Shown piece after piece: positions 1-13,455 of a stretch of 64,000 bases of DNA. The first letter of the stretch is position 1. Every line of letters begins with the position of its first letter. The notes under the pieces were generated by a model, which did not search any database, was not told the origin of the DNA, and saw only the letters and a list, made by a program, of their open reading frames with translations. Both the position numbers and the translations under genes were made by a program. This DNA is from Bos javanicus (lineage: Eukaryota > Chordata > Mammalia > Artiodactyla > Bovidae), in NCBI RefSeq assembly GCF_032452875.1, contig NC_083897.1, forward strand, positions 6,616,854 to 6,680,853. The letters are read 5' to 3'.

Positions 1-480
1 GGTTGATGCTGGCCTCATAGATTAAATTTAGATGTGCTCCCTCCTCAATTTTTTAGAAGAGTTTGAATATTGATATTATATATTCTTTAAATACTTGGTA
101 GGATTCATCAACAAATCCAATAATCCAATAATTATCTTTGTTGGGAGGTTTTTTATTATTGATTAAATTTTTTACTACTTATAGATCCATTCAGAGTATT
201 ATTTCTTTATTATTCATGGTAAGTTGTATATTTCTATGAATTTGTATATTTTATCCAGATTTTCCAATTTGTTGGCACATAAGTATGTATACTATTCTAT
301 TAAAGTTCTTTTGATTTCTTTAAAATGGGTCATAATGTTCCCAATTTCATTTCTGATTTTAGTAAGTTTAATTTTCTCTTTTTTCTTAAAGTAGTTAATG
401 GTTAGCTAATTTAGTTGATCCTTTATAAAGAAATAACTTTTGGTTTCATTGATTTTCCACTATTGCTTTTCTATTCTCTG

Positions 481-690
481 TGTGTGCCAAGTTGCTTCAG
501 TTGTGTCAGACTATTTGCAACCCTCTGGACTGTAGCCCACCAGGCTCTCTATCCATGGGATTCTTCAGCAAGAATATTTGAGTGGATTGCCATGCCATCA
601 TCCAGGGGATCTCCTAGGGATTGAAATGTCTCTTATGTCTCCTGCATTGGTAGGTAGGTTCTTTACCACTAGCACCTCCTGGGAAGCCCT
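481..690 (-). mobile_element. Bov-tA SINE
   Basis: Reads in reverse as the tRNA-derived head (CCTGGGAAGCCC end at the right) joined to the BovB-like tail (TTGCTTCAGTTGTGTCAGAC at the left). It sits inside the antisense L1. CTATTCT occurs on both sides (471-477 and 689-695), a plausible short target duplication. Confidence 0.92.
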
Positions 691-1400
691 ATTCTGTATT
701 TCACTCAAATAATTATTTACTTCTTATTATAATCTTCTTTTCTAACTTTGGGTTTGCCACTTCTTTTTTCTAGTTCCTTAAGGTGCAAGTTACATTACTT
801 TTTGTTATTGCTCTTCTTTTTTTTTAATATAAGCATTTACAGCTATAAGTTTTCATCTTATTATATAAGATACATTACATGCATTTTACATTTTTATTTT
901 TATTTGTATGAAAATATTTTCTAATTTCCCTTGAGATATCTTCTTTGACCCATTGGTTACTTAAGTGTGGTTGTTTAGTGTGTTTAATTTCCACATATTT
1001 GTGAAATTTTCAGTTTTGCCTGATATTGATTTCTGATTTCATTCCATTGTGATTGGAAAGGATATTTGTATGATATCAATCTTTGTAAATTTATTGACTT
1101 GTTTTACAGCCTACATATAGTCTATTCTAGAGAATGCTCCATGTGTTGAGAAAAATGTCTATCATGCTATTTTTGTGGAGTATTCTGTGTACATCTGTTT
1201 GGTACATTTAGTTTATGGCATTCTCTATTTCTTTATTGATGATCTATTTGGATATTTTATATTTTAATGAAGGTGAGCTATTAAAGTCTGAAACTATTAT
1301 TGTAGAAATCCTTTTCTACAATAAAGGGGATTCTTAAAATCCCTTTATGTGTCAGTGTATGTGTCATATATTTTGTAGCGCTGATGATTGTTGTATCAGT

Positions 1401-2112
1401 CAATCAGTGTTAGTCACTCAGTCATGTCTGACTCTGCAACCCCATGGACTGCAGCACCATCTGGTATTCTCTTCTCTAAGAGTTTTCTACAATTTGTTAT
1501 GATCCACAGTCAAAGGCTTTTTAGTGTAGTCAATGAAACAGAGGTAGATGTTTTTCTGGAATTCTCTTGCTTTCTTTGTGATCCAGTGAATATTGGCAAT
1601 TTGATCTCTGGTTCCTCTGCCTTTTTTAAACCCAGCTTGAACATCTGGAAATTCTCAGTTCACATAATGCTGAAGCCTAACTTGAAGGATTTTAAACTTA
1701 ATCTTACTAGTATGGGAGATGAGTGCAATTGTCTTGTGGTTTGAACATTCTTTAGTATCACCCTTCTTGGGAACTGGGATGAGTTGAACTAGGATTGACC
1801 TTTTCCAGTCCTGTGGCCACTATTGGGTTTTCCAAATTTGATGACATATTGAGTGCAGCACTTTAAAAGCATCATCTTTAGGATTTTAAATAGCTCAGCT
1901 GCAATTCCTTCCACCTCCACTAGCTTTATTAGCAGCAGTGCTTTCTGAGGTCCACTCCACAGTTCAGAATGTCTGGCTCTGGATGAGTGACCACACCATT
2001 GGGTTATCCAAGTCATTAACATCTATTTTGGACAGTTTTGTGTAATCTTGCCATCTCTTCTTGATCTCTTCTGCTTCTATTTGGTCTTTACCATTTCTGT
2101 CCTTTATTGTGT
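1401..2112 (-). mobile_element. BovB LINE, internally deleted
   Basis: In reverse the element runs from the RT N-terminal region (right end, near the ATAAAGGACAGAAATGG phrase) to just past the GACTATGCCAAAGCC-like motif A segment. It then jumps directly to the last ~60 bases of the BovB 3' tail (1401-1457). Roughly 1.1 kb of RT, including the YADD box and C-terminal region, is missing at the junction near 1455-1458. Frames carry stops. It is inserted in the antisense L1. Confidence 0.88.
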
Positions 2113-2573
2113 CCTATTTGCATGGATTATCTTTTCCCATCTTTTTACTTTCCACCTCTTTGTGTCTTTATATTTAAAGTGATTACCTTGTAGACACCAT
2201 TGATTGGATCATGGTTTTTGTTTTTTATCCATTTTGCAATCTATAGCTTTTGATTGAAGAGTTGGTAATCACCTTATATTTAAAGTAAATGCTGATAAAA
2301 AGGACTTACTTTTACCTTTCTGTTTTCTACATGTCTTATAGATTTTGTGTTATTTTTGTTCATTTCCTCTATTACCCTGTTTTTGTGTTTATTGATTCTG
2401 TAGTGAGATATTTAGACTCCCTTATAATTTCCTTTGTGTGCATTCTACAGATATTTTCTTTATGGTTACCATAGGGAATTACATATAACAACTTAAAGTT
2501 ATAAGAACATAATTTGAGTTGATACCAACTTCAGTTGCATATAAAATTCGACAGCTTTCTCATCACTTTACGC

Positions 2574-2757
2574 AAAAGTGAAAGTGAAATCGCTCAGTCG
2601 TGTCCGACTCTTTGTGTCCCCATGTATTGCAGCCTAAGAGGCTCCTCTGTCCATGGAATTTTCCAGGTGAGAATACTGGAGTGGGTTGCCATTTCCTTCT
2701 CCAGGAGATCTTCCCGACCCAGGGATCAAACCCAGGTCTCCTGCATTGTAGACAGAT
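2574..2757 (-). mobile_element. Bov-tA SINE
   Basis: Reverse-oriented Bov-tA with the 3' tail (GTGAAAGTGAAATCGCTCAG) at the left. The tRNA-like head is partly lost at the right after the TCTCCTGCATTGTAGACAGA segment. Nested in the antisense L1, which resumes on both sides. Confidence 0.92.
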
Positions 2758-3822
2758 GCAAAATGATGCCACAAATTGCATCTTTAAACATTGTGTATTC
2801 ATTATCAAAGGTAATAATTATTTTTATACCTCTGTCTCTTAAATCCTTTAGAAAATAAAAAGTTACTAACTAAAAAGTACAATAATACTTTTTTGTTTTT
2901 ATATTTGTCAAACCTAATGGTAATGGATTTCCTTTACTTTTGTTTATCTGGGAATGTGTTGATTTCTCATTTTTATACAATATTTTTTGTGAGATATAGA
3001 ATTCTTTGTTTAGTTTTTTCTTCTTCCAGAATTTTAAATATATTCTCCTACTGCCTGATGGTTTCTGCTGATAAATCAGCTGATAATCTTATTGAGAATT
3101 CTTTGTATGCGACAAATCATTAATCTCTTCCGCTTTCAAGATTCTCTCTTCATCTTTGGCTTTTGACAGTTTCATTATAATATGTCTTGGTGTGATTAAT
3201 TTTGTATTTATCCTACTTATATTTTATTGAGCTTCTTGGATTTGTTAATTCATATCTTTCCCTAAATTTGGAAACTTTTTGGCCAGCATTTTTTTAAATA
3301 ATCCCTCTGTTCCTTTCTCTTTCTCTTCTGGGATGTCCTTAGTGTATCCAGTGGTTTTCTTGGTGGTATCCCAGATGTCCTTTAGGATCTGTCATTTTTC
3401 TTAACTTTTTATCATTATGTTCCTCAGACATGATAATTTCAATTATCTTGTGTTCACAGTCAGTGATTTTGTTTTCTGTTAGCCAAAATCTACTGTTAAA
3501 CCCCTCTATTGAATTTTTCAATTCAGTTATTGTATCTTTTCATCTCTAATTTCTGTTTGGCTCCTTTTCGTGATTTCTATCACTTCATAGTTATTCTCAT
3601 TTTTCAGATGTCATTTTCCCAATTTCTTTTCTTTCTCCTTTTTTGAGCTCTTTAAGTATAGTTAAAACAGATATTTTAAAGTCTTTGTCTATTAAGTCTG
3701 ATGTCTTTTCCTCCTCATGTACATTTTTTGCCAATTTACTTTTTCTTTTGAATGGACCGTGGTTTCTTATTTATTTATATGCCTTGTGATTTTGTTGTTG
3801 AAAATCGGACATTTGGAGGAAG

Positions 3823-6800
3823 AAAACAGCCAACAATTAATTACACTTACAACTTACACTTAGCTTATAGGTTTTGTGGATGATCAGCATTTGAGTCTGT
3901 CTTTGGTGGTGAATAAATGGAAGTTTTTGGAGGAAAAAATGCCCATTCTTCACCAAAGTTCATAGTAACTTTCAATGTTTTCAGGCAAGTTTTCAAAACT
4001 GGCTGGCTTGAGAAAGTGGCACACAGAGAAATAATATCAACCTAAATCTGGATATAGAGAAAAGCAGAAAGAATATGCATACACACATATTCATTTTAAA
4101 GATAACCCATATCTTTGGTGGGTTCTGTCCATTGCTTCTTATTATAGAGCATAATTAGGGCTATTTACATCACTAGAGAATATATATCTGTACACATAAG
4201 CCATGAACATTCTAGGACCTATAACAGAATAAAGTGCTTTCATTTATTTTGTACAATAATAATATGGTACATGCTAAAGGTTACATACCCTGATCGTGAG
4301 ACGCTAAGCATGAAGGGCAAGTCTGTCACATGTCCATTAATCTACATCAAATATTTGAAATAAAGACAGCAAATAACAGACATAAAGGATTGATGCAACA
4401 GGGAAGGGCTCTCTGGAGTCTGCTGGAGAAGTCTATACTATAGTTATTCTGATAGTTGTTAGAGGGTTTCTGTAGACATTGAAATCAAAGAAACAGCCTT
4501 CTTTCCTCATTTCTATGGTTTCAAGTATAATTAATTTTAATGAATTGATTACCCACTGGGTTGCTATGGGCTATATTTTACTTTTTTTATGAACATGGTT
4601 GGAAAGTTCAAAATCACATGAAAATGACTCAAGGGAAATAATCTAGACCAATCATTTCTAACCCATTCCCATGGTATTTACCACAAAGGAGCATATTATT
4701 GCTGAAGTTATTTAATATAGTGGATACAGTTCATGTGTACTTTTTGTAACATCTCATATTATTAGAAGTGCATGCTATTTACTAAATTGGACAGAAATAT
4801 CATTATGAAATAACACAGCTGAGTTAGTCCTAAAAGAGTCTCCTCAGTTGGATTTGGAATACGAACAGTCTCCAGAAATTAAAACATTAATTTTTTTAAA
4901 TGATATAGAAAGATCACTTCATGTTTAATCTAGAAATTCTGTTCAGAAATTCCACTGAATGACAAATTGATTGGTCACTGGGGATTTCCAATAAAATATT
5001 AATAGCTCAGATTTTCCCCTCCAGGGAATCTGCTCCAAATATGTGTTTCCTCTGATAAGTGTGTTTCTCATCACATGCAAACCCCATCCCATGGTTATCT
5101 GTTAGCATAACATTCACTGTGGTGGTTCTTACGGGATACAGCAGGTAAAATGAGTGGATTTAATCTGACTTTGCAATTTAATTTTTTTTAGCTATCTTTA
5201 GCATCGATACATCTCTTTCTGTATTATTTCAATTGTTTAACTTCCCCATAGAAAATCTTTCAAATTTACCTTTCAAATAGAATGTATATAGTTCTTGGTT
5301 GTCCTATGTATGAGATGACAGAATCTAGATAATGCCAGAGACATCCATATGGACTTTCCAAATCTGTCATATTACATAGCATAGCACATGGTTCTTGAAC
5401 ACATCTCAGCTACCTTAGAAGATGCCTCTGGTCATGGGGTATGGTGGTTTTCTGTCAGCATAGCTAAACTCAAGTCCTATATAGTTCTAGATTCAAGTTC
5501 ACTACAGAGTACTTTGGACAAAATTTGTTAAGGTAGGAGTACGTCATCACCTAATTGGCATGGGGCTACACCTGGGCCCACAGCTTTCCACTGTCCACCA
5601 GATCTCCATCTTGAATGTCTCCAAGTCCCAATTCAAGCCTGTATGTAGTTCCATGGTGAAGACATCAACTCATTCTTCAAGTCACCTGTGTTGTTGAGGA
5701 CAGAGATGTTAGGAATAAACATGGATTTATGTTGACCTTATAAACTCTAATTTATCCTCATGGACTCCATTTTGTGATCATGGATTCCATCTTGTTGATA
5801 CTCTCCTTTTTTGAACATTCACCATTTTCCCCCCCACTATCATCCCTGCCAATTACAGCAACTTTAGACATACCATCAGATACAGAGGGAATGTAATTTT
5901 CTAAGTTTACAATTGCATAAGAACTAATTCCTATGGTAAATCTCTTATTTTATAACATTCATAATGATTCTGTATCTCTGACTGAAGCTTAACTGACACA
6001 CTGTGTTACACATAAGATACATTGTCCCTTAATGTAAGAAGATGCTACCACAATCCATATTACCACTGCCTTTGTAGACAATTTTTAAATAATATTGTAA
6101 CATGTTTAGTACAGAAATTGATGTATAGGAGGTACTTGCAAATACTAATTTTATAAGAAATATAAGCTACTGCTTTTCCATTTATTGGCTAGGATATTTG
6201 GCATTCTTTTAAATGAAGATCTTACCATTTCGTAGCCCAGGGCAATGCTTTGACCTTTTCAATATTCCATAATTAGATTGGCTGCAGTTCTACTTTGCCT
6301 CCTGTTTACAGCCTAAGCAGCCTCTGGGAAAGGGGCAGAGTAGCCAGCTGTTCACAGTTGAAAATATTTTAAAGGTCAAATAAATAGAGCATTTCAACTG
6401 TCAACTCTACTGAAAAGTATTCCATTTTTTCAGGTGAATCTAAAGAAACAGGAAATATACTCTCCATAGAACAAAGCTGAAATCATAAAATTTTGCTACT
6501 GTATTTAAGAAATTTATCAACTGACCTGGGTGGATGTCTGTACCCTTAGACAAAGGGAAGTATGCTTCTCAAACTATTTTGGCTTGTGTCTTTCTTGGGT
6601 CACTCCTCCTCCCACTCACAGCACACCTCTATTACTGCAAAAATAAGATATATCAACAGATTTTTTTTTAAAGTCTTATGCTTCCTTCTAGTAAGACAAA
6701 TGAAGTTATGTCTGATTTTTTAAGAGAGAGTTATGTTTCAAGAAATGCAAATGTTAACAACTGAATTGTTCTGGTTAACAGAATTTGTGGGTTTAACCAT

Positions 6801-7157
6801 AATTGTTATGCTTTATGATGTTTTTTAATTATCTAAACAAATTTTCCTCATAGTAGTAGATTCTAATGAATATCATTTAATGCTGCCTTAATAATTGGGG
6901 CAATCTTATTAATATCGAGTAAGTTTCTAGTATTCGATTTGGAGAATTCACTTTTGGAGTGAATTTTTGAAAGAAGTACTGACCTGACTATAATCAGAAA
7001 GTTCTGTTGTTGTTTCTTTGTTTGCCTTGTTTTTAACTCAGCCAAATAGTAAGAAAACTAATTTATAACAGGGATATTTCTCTCTCTCTCTAGTGAGTAT
7101 CCAAAAGCTCTTCACAGATAAATAAATATTCTGATTGTCTTAAAAAGAAAGTAGGAA
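3823..7157. other. No gene or recognised repeat
   Basis: About 3.3 kb of AT-rich sequence with no long open frame and no repeat I can name. A short (TC)n run sits near 7079-7092. The stretch near 5740-5790 has two similar phrases ending in TCCATTTTG / TCCATCTTG that could belong to an old LTR, but I cannot support that call. Confidence 0.5.
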
Positions 7158-7327
7158 ATATTAGCTGCTCAGTCATGTCTGACTGTAACACCTCCAGGCT
7201 CTTCTGTCCATGGAATTTTGCAGGCAAGAATACTGGAGTGGGTTGCTATTTCCTACTCCAGGGGATCTTCCTGACTCAGGGGTCTCCCACATTGCAGGCA
7301 GATTCTTTACCACCTGAGCCACCCAGA
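7158..7327 (-). mobile_element. Bov-tA SINE
   Basis: Reverse Bov-tA: tail phrase CTGCTCAGTCATGTCTGACT at the left, ACCACCTGAGCCACCCAG (tRNA head) at the right. A few bases are missing in the TGTGACCCCATGGACTG section of the tail. Confidence 0.92.
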
Positions 7328-9343
7328 TAATTGAAGTTTAACATATTAGAGGTAAATATAGTTACTGTTGCTTACACTTGAAAACCAAAAATATACTTTG
7401 GTGTACATGAAAAACTCAAGAGATCAGGAAAGAAAAGAGGCTGTTTAATCAGCAGTGCCATTGCTTATTTTACTGAATAGAGCTTTAAATTATAAGTGTT
7501 TGTAAGATTAATATCTTTTCCAGGATTAAAGTTTGCCTTTGCATTAATGTAATACTATGGAAAATGGGGTTATTTCTCAGAAAAATTAGGTACCTTGCTA
7601 AGCTACCTGGACAAAAGAACTTCGAGGAGAGAGTTGTTATCTGATCTACCTCAGGAGACAATCCTTAGAGAGGCTTGATAGCTGTACCTTGAGAAAAGAT
7701 ACGGGAAGGGAGCGGGGGAAGGTTCACATTCTCTCCAAGGTCCAGAGTAGTTTAGAGAAGCTAAGGGCATGATGCTGCAGTATTACACAATCATGCTTCC
7801 CTAGGGGACTCTGATTGATGTTATGGTAAGAGCTACAAGGTAATAGCTTTCACCAGGGTTACCAGTTTTTCTGGGAGAGTAGAACAGAACAACTTGGAGA
7901 AGCACTACACAAAGCCTGCTATTATATAGTTACAGAAGCTCCAGGGAGACATGGACATATAAAATTAGTGCTGGAAAAACATCATCAGAAGTGCTAGGAG
8001 TCATGCACACAAAGGAGAACTACTGTGACTTTGTATAGAAGAGGGCCTGCTCTGAGACAAACAAGCATATAAATCTTAGTGATATTGTCCAGAAGTCATC
8101 TGACCTGGGCTCTTGGGACCATTCACCAATGGTAAAGATTGTCACTGAGATAGTACAACTCTAAGACCAACATGGTCAAAGGAAGATTTGACATGTTTTT
8201 CCTAGTATGAAAATAGTAGTAATTTATGACTATTATGTTTCTAGACATAAGAAAGTACAGATACTCCAAAAAAGAGTCCTTATAAACTTCTCACCCATGG
8301 ATAAGTAGCATCCTTTTGCCTCCTGGCAATACTAGATACCTTTACTGTGCCTTTAGGACATGCCAGTGTTAGGCAAGGATTTGCTGGGCATAATCTTTTA
8401 TTGGGAAGTTTACTAGTAATCTTAATAAGAACATAAATTTCCTTTCAAAAGTGCTAGAAACAGTTGAGATAAAGCTATTCTAGACTATAGCTTAATACCC
8501 ACAATGAGGTATTGGGAAGATTTAATGCAACCCTAAAGGGAATAATTAAGAAACATATGGATAATCATGCTAATAATTTAGATGAGAAGTTTTATCACTT
8601 CCATCATTTACATATAGAGAGATTTCCTAGGAATTATGTTTAATAATTCAGACTTATACATGGGAAGAAAGGGGAGTCCTTTTAACTCAATAACTAGATA
8701 ATCCACACTAGGACATAATAATAAATTATAGTTATATATAAGTATTATATGTATAATGTAAGATAAATGATTTTAAGTATCAACTTGATAATAATGCAGA
8801 GCTTATTATAGTCATGGTTCACATACCTCTTAGAGATGTCACTCATGCTTTACTATTCAATCTATCCTTTGATTTACATACCATGATTTAAAATTTTAAG
8901 ATTAATATATATTAACTGGAAATGACACTATATATTTACCTATAAATAGATACACAGTTATATATGTATGGTTTATATATACTACACTATCCTATTAATA
9001 TTGATACCAAATGTAAACTTATTTCCAGATACTACAATTTACCTAGGTAGATTCCTCACTATTGGACAAATGAAAACAAAATCAAAGGTTTGAAAACAAT
9101 TAAAACATTTTGGTATATTGAAAATGGCTATTAAATGGGTAAGTTGGGAAACATGCAAAAATACTACAGTTTACTAGAAGGAAAAGAAACTTACATTAAA
9201 GACAAATAGAAAAAAATAGTACCTTTTGGAGGAAAGCAAAAGTATGGAAATTCACTAGCAAACTAAAGGCCATAAATTTAAAAAGCAGTAATTAAAGTTT
9301 TTGAAAGGGGAAAGGATGATATTCCTGCCCCTATAAAAAGGTA
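7328..9343. other. No gene or recognised repeat
   Basis: Two kilobases with only short frames broken by stops. Slightly more GC-rich and mixed between about 7600 and 8200, then AT-rich with TATA-rich patches near 8730-8960. Nothing nameable was seen. Confidence 0.5.
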
Positions 9344-9543
9344 GAGCTTCCCAGGTGGCACTAGTGGTACAGAATCTGCATACCAATGTAGGAGACCCTG
9401 ATTCGATGCCTTGGTACGGGAAGATCCCCTGGAGAAGGATATAGCAACTTACTCCAGTATTCTTGCCTGGGAGACCCCATGGTCAGAGGAGCCTGGCAGG
9501 CTACAGTCCCTGGGGTTGCAAAGTCAGACACGACTGAGCACAC
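9344..9543 (+). mobile_element. Bov-tA SINE
   Basis: Sense Bov-tA: tRNA-like head AGAGCTTCCCAGGTGGCAC, A/B-box region, then the BovB-like tail ending in AGTCAGACACGACTGAGCAC. Confidence 0.93.
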
Positions 9544-9689
9544 ATGTAAATATAGGTTGAAGATTACTAGAGAGGTCCATGATTTCAAAGTTAATTAGAT
9601 AAAAAGTTTAATGCAGTTTTTCTTGAATGAGTCACCAGAGAAATCTGAAATAGTATATACAAATTAAGGTAAATTCATTCTACTTAAAT

Positions 9690-9845
9690 AGTAGGAAATA
9701 ACAGAATTACCTAGGGATTTAAAAAAAAAAGTAATTATTGAACTCTACCATTATAAATGCTGATTTAGTGGGTCTGTTATAGAATCCAGGTTTATATTTT
9801 TTAACAAAATTCCTGGTTATCACAATGGAAGAGTTCCAACTAGGA
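9690..9845 (+). mobile_element. MER5A-like hAT-Charlie MITE remnant
   Basis: Contains GCTGATTTAGTGGGTCTG followed by a TTTTTAACAAAATTCCTGG segment, the order seen in MER5A. The GC-rich middle and the ends are degraded, so family and limits are tentative. Confidence 0.5.
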
Positions 9846-10142
9846 AATTTCAGACACATAGAAGCATCAGAAAGTGTTGTTCTGAATTCACCACAAGGTC
9901 ATATAACTGGAGAAACCCCAAATCAAAGGGTAAATCATTGGCATTCTTATTATGTCCTAGGGGGATAACTCATGAAATAATGAAGGTAGTCTGAGTTCAG
10001 TAGTATTGTTTACAACAAATATTTTTCATTTTAATGTAGTTCAATTTACATTTTGTAACATGTAAGAGTAACGTCTGTGCTAAGAAAGATCACAGATGTA
10101 CTTCACTAAAAGCTACATAGAACCAATTTGGTTGTGTATATA

Positions 10143-12123
10143 TAGGGGATGAACTATGGATGGAGGTTCGTGACATTGTACAGGAGACAGGAATCAAGAC
10201 CATCCCCAAGAAAAAGAAAAGCACAAAAAGCAAAATGGCTGTCTGAGGAGGCCTTACAAATACCTGTGAAAAGAAGAGAAGTGAAAAGGAAAGATATAAG
10301 CATCTGAAGGCAGAGTTCCAAAAAAAGCAAAGAGAGATAAGAAAGCCTTCTGCAGTGATCAATGCAAAGAAATAGAGGAAAATAGTAGAAAGGGAAAGTC
10401 TAGAGATCTCTTCAAGAAAATTGGAGACACCAAGGGAAAATTTCATGCAAAGATGGGCTTAATAAAGGACAGAAATGGTTTGGAACTAACTGAAGTAGAA
10501 GATATTAAGAAGAGGTGGCAAGAATACACAGAACAAATGTACAAAAAAGATCTTCATGACCCAGATAATCACGATGGTGTGATCACTCACCTAGAGCCAG
10601 ACATCCTGGAATGTGAAGTCAAGTGGGCCTTAGGAAGCATCACTATGAACAAAGCTAATGGAGGTGATGAAATTCCAGTTGAGCTATTTCAAATCGTGAA
10701 AGATGATGCTGTGAAAGTGCTGCACTCAATATGCCAGCAAATCTGGAAAACTCAGCAGTGGCCACAGAACTGGAAAAGGTCAGTTTTCATTCCAATTAAA
10801 TTCCTAATAAAGGCAATGCCAAAGAATGCTCAAACTACCGCACAATTGCACTCATCTCACATGCTAGTAAAGAAATGCTTAAAATTCTCCAAGCCAGGCT
10901 TTAGCAATATATGAACCATGAACTTTCAGATGTTCAAGCTGGTTTTAGAAAAGGCAGAGGAACCAGAGATCAAATTGCCAACATCTGCTGGGACACCAAA
11001 AAAGCAAGAGAGTTCCAGAAAAACATCTATTTCTGCTTTATTGACTATGCCAAAGCCATTGACTGTGTGGATCACAATAAACTGTAGAAAATTCTGAAAG
11101 AGATGGGAATATCAGATCACCTGACCTGCCTCTTGATAAACCTGTATGCAGGTGAGGAAGCAACAGTTAGAACTGGACATGGAACAACCGACTGGTTCCA
11201 ATTAGGAAAAGGAGTATGTCAAGGCTGTATATTGTCACCCCACTTATTTAACTTCTATGCAGAGTACATCATGAGAAATGCTGGGCTGGAAGAAACTCAA
11301 GCTGGAATCAAGATTGCTGGGAGAAATATCAATAACCTCAGATATGCAGATGACACCACCCTTATGGCAGAAAGTGAAGAGGAACTAAAAAGCCTCTTGA
11401 TGAAAGTGAAAGAGGAGAGTGAAAAAGTTGGCTTAAAGCTCAACATTCAGAAAACTAAGATCATGGCATCTGGTCCCATCACTTCATGGCAAATAGATGG
11501 GGAAACAGTAGAAACAGTGTCAGACTTTATTTTGGGGGACTCCAAAATCACTACAGATGGTGATTGAAGCCATGAATTTAAAAGACACTTACTCCTTGGA
11601 AGGAAAGTTATAACCAACCTAGACAGCATATTAAAAAGCAGAGGCATTACTTTGCCAACAAAGGCCCATCTAGTTAAGGCTCTAGTTTTTCCAGTGGTCA
11701 TGTATGGATGTGAGAGTTGGACTATAAATAAAGCTGAGCAGTGAAGAATTGATGCTTTTGAACTGTGGTGTTGGAGAAGACTCTTGAGAGTCCCTTGGAC
11801 TGCAAGGAGATCCAACCAGTCCATCCTAAAGGAGATTAGTCCTGAATATTCATTGGAAGGACTGATGATGAAGCTCAAACTCTAATACTTTGGCCACCTG
11901 ATTCAAAGAGCTGACTCATTTGAAAAGAACCTGATGCTGGAAAAGATTGAGGGCAGGAGGAGAAGGGGACGACAGAGGATGAGATGGTTGGATGGTATCA
12001 CCAACTCGATGGTCATGGGTTTGAGTGGACTCCGGGAGTTGGTGATGGACAGGGAGGCCTGTAGTGCTGTGGTTCAATGGTGTCACAAAGAGTTGGACAC
12101 AACTGAGTAACTGAACTGAACTT
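10143..12123 (+). mobile_element. BovB LINE, 5'-truncated, long copy
   Basis: Begins just upstream of the GTTCGTGACATTGTACAGGA phrase, between the endonuclease and RT regions, and runs to the canonical 3' end (ACTGAGTAACTGAACTGAAC). It keeps the whole RT and C-terminal region at about 2 kb. The frame is broken: a TGG codon is TGA near 10236, a scrambled insertion lies near 10795-10805, TGG is TAG near 11085, and several stops follow 11565. YADD is intact at 11343-11354. An inactive fossil. Confidence 0.95.
11103..11567 (+). pseudogene. BovB reverse transcriptase palm remnant
   Basis: A 154-codon open stretch inside the 10143-12123 BovB. It holds RT motif B/4 as GVCQGCILSP at residues 37-46 and the catalytic YADD box at 81-84, followed by the SLLMKVKEESEKVGLKLN segment and the SGPITSW block. 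An active RTE protein also needs the upstream endonuclease and motif A, which here lie in other frames or are absent. Translation would start at an internal Met only, so I treat it as a decaying piece. Confidence 0.85.
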
Positions 12124-12942
12124 TACTGAATTGATAGTGGGGATGATAACACAATTATACACTAAATTTTAGCATGAAAGGAAATGTTTTAGATTAAATC
12201 ACAATAGTGATAAGAAAGGAAAACAACAAAATTTTTAGAATTTTATATCCTTGATCTTTTTTTAAAAAATAGAATACATATTAATTCCTGTATGTATCAT
12301 AAAGTTAAATTTCCTATCAAAGCCTGATGTGCATCTTATGACCAAAATTAATGCACTATTTGATCAGTTGTGAACTACTAAAATTATTTCAACTATAGAT
12401 TGTAGTAATGGCTATTTTGAAAAGCAGCTGTATGAATTTATAATCCACAAGCCATAAAATGCACTAATTTAAATTGTACAATTCAATGGCTTTAAATATA
12501 TATACAGAGTTTTAAAACGCTCATCATATCTAACTTGAGAACTTTTTCATTACCCCCAAAAGAAACTCCATGCACGTTAGCATACATTCCCCGTTCTACC
12601 CCCCAGTCTTCTCAGCTTGAGGCAAACAGTAATCTACTCAATATCTCTATAGAATTATCCATTCATTCTACTTTATATAAATGGAATCATACACTATTGG
12701 TCTTTTGTGACTCACTTCTTTCACATAGCAAATTGTTTTCAAGGTTGAGCCACATTGTAACATACATCAGCTCTTCATTTGTATTGCCAAATAATCGGCT
12801 ATATCGTATTTTAGGTGTCTCACATTTTGGATATTATGAATAATAATAATACTGTAAATATTTGCACACAAGGTTTTGTATGTACATGTTTTCATATACC
12901 AAGGAGTTAAATTGCTAGATTATACAGCTACACCATTTACAG

Positions 12943-13142
12943 AGAGTGAGTAATGCATGCTCAGTCACATCAGGCACTTTGCGATCTCATGGACTAGAGC
13001 CTGCCAGGCCCCTCTGTCCATGGAATTTTCCAGACAAGAATACTGGGATGGGTTGCCATTACTTCGTCCAGGGGCTTTTCCCAACCTAGAAATCAAACCT
13101 GCATCTCATGCAAATTCTTTACCACTGAGCCACTGGGGAAAG
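12943..13142 (-). mobile_element. Bov-tA SINE with target duplication
   Basis: Reverse Bov-tA inside antisense L1. The flanks repeat CACCATTTACAG (12931-12942) and CACCATTTTACAG (13143-13155), a 12-13 base target duplication with one T indel, which fixes the limits. Confidence 0.95.
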
Positions 13143-13235
13143 CACCATTTTACAGTCCAACTAACAATTAGTGCATATTCCAATTTCTTCACATTCCAAC
13201 TAACCTTTATTAGTGTCTATTTTATTACAGCCATC

Positions 13236-13455
13236 CTGCATGCATGCTAAGTCACTTCAGTCATGTCCAAATCTTTTTGACCCTTTGGATTGTAGCCCGC
13301 CAGGCTCCTCTGTCCATGGGATTCTCCAGTCAAGAATACTAGAGTGGGTTGCCATGCCCTCCTCCAGAGATCTTCCCGACTCATGGATCAAACGTGTCTC
13401 CTGCGGCTCACACACTGCAGGCAGATTCTTTACTGCTGAGCCACCAGGGAAGCCC
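13236..13455 (-). mobile_element. Bov-tA SINE
   Basis: Reverse Bov-tA from the tail phrase AAGTCACTTCAGTCATGTCC to GAGCCACCAGGGAAGCCC. The L1 flanks continue on either side. Confidence 0.93.

Larger units (their letters stand above)
1..3822 (-). mobile_element. Old L1 LINE, antisense, interrupted
   Basis: Antisense L1 text is recognisable through most of this interval, from ORF2-like phrases near the left edge to the T-rich upstream L1 segment near 3780-3820. It is broken by a SINE at 481-690, a BovB at 1401-2112 and a SINE at 2574-2757, and the L1 text resumes after each. The element runs off the left edge. Its frames are riddled with stops. Subfamily not determined; it looks older than the ruminant L1 tails elsewhere in the window. 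The right boundary is approximate. Confidence 0.8.

Noticed and set aside
10090..10446. 118-codon hydrophobic frame on the minus strand
   Set aside because: Antisense of the Lys-rich BovB segment between endonuclease and RT. Its membrane-like look is a by-product of A-rich sense codons.
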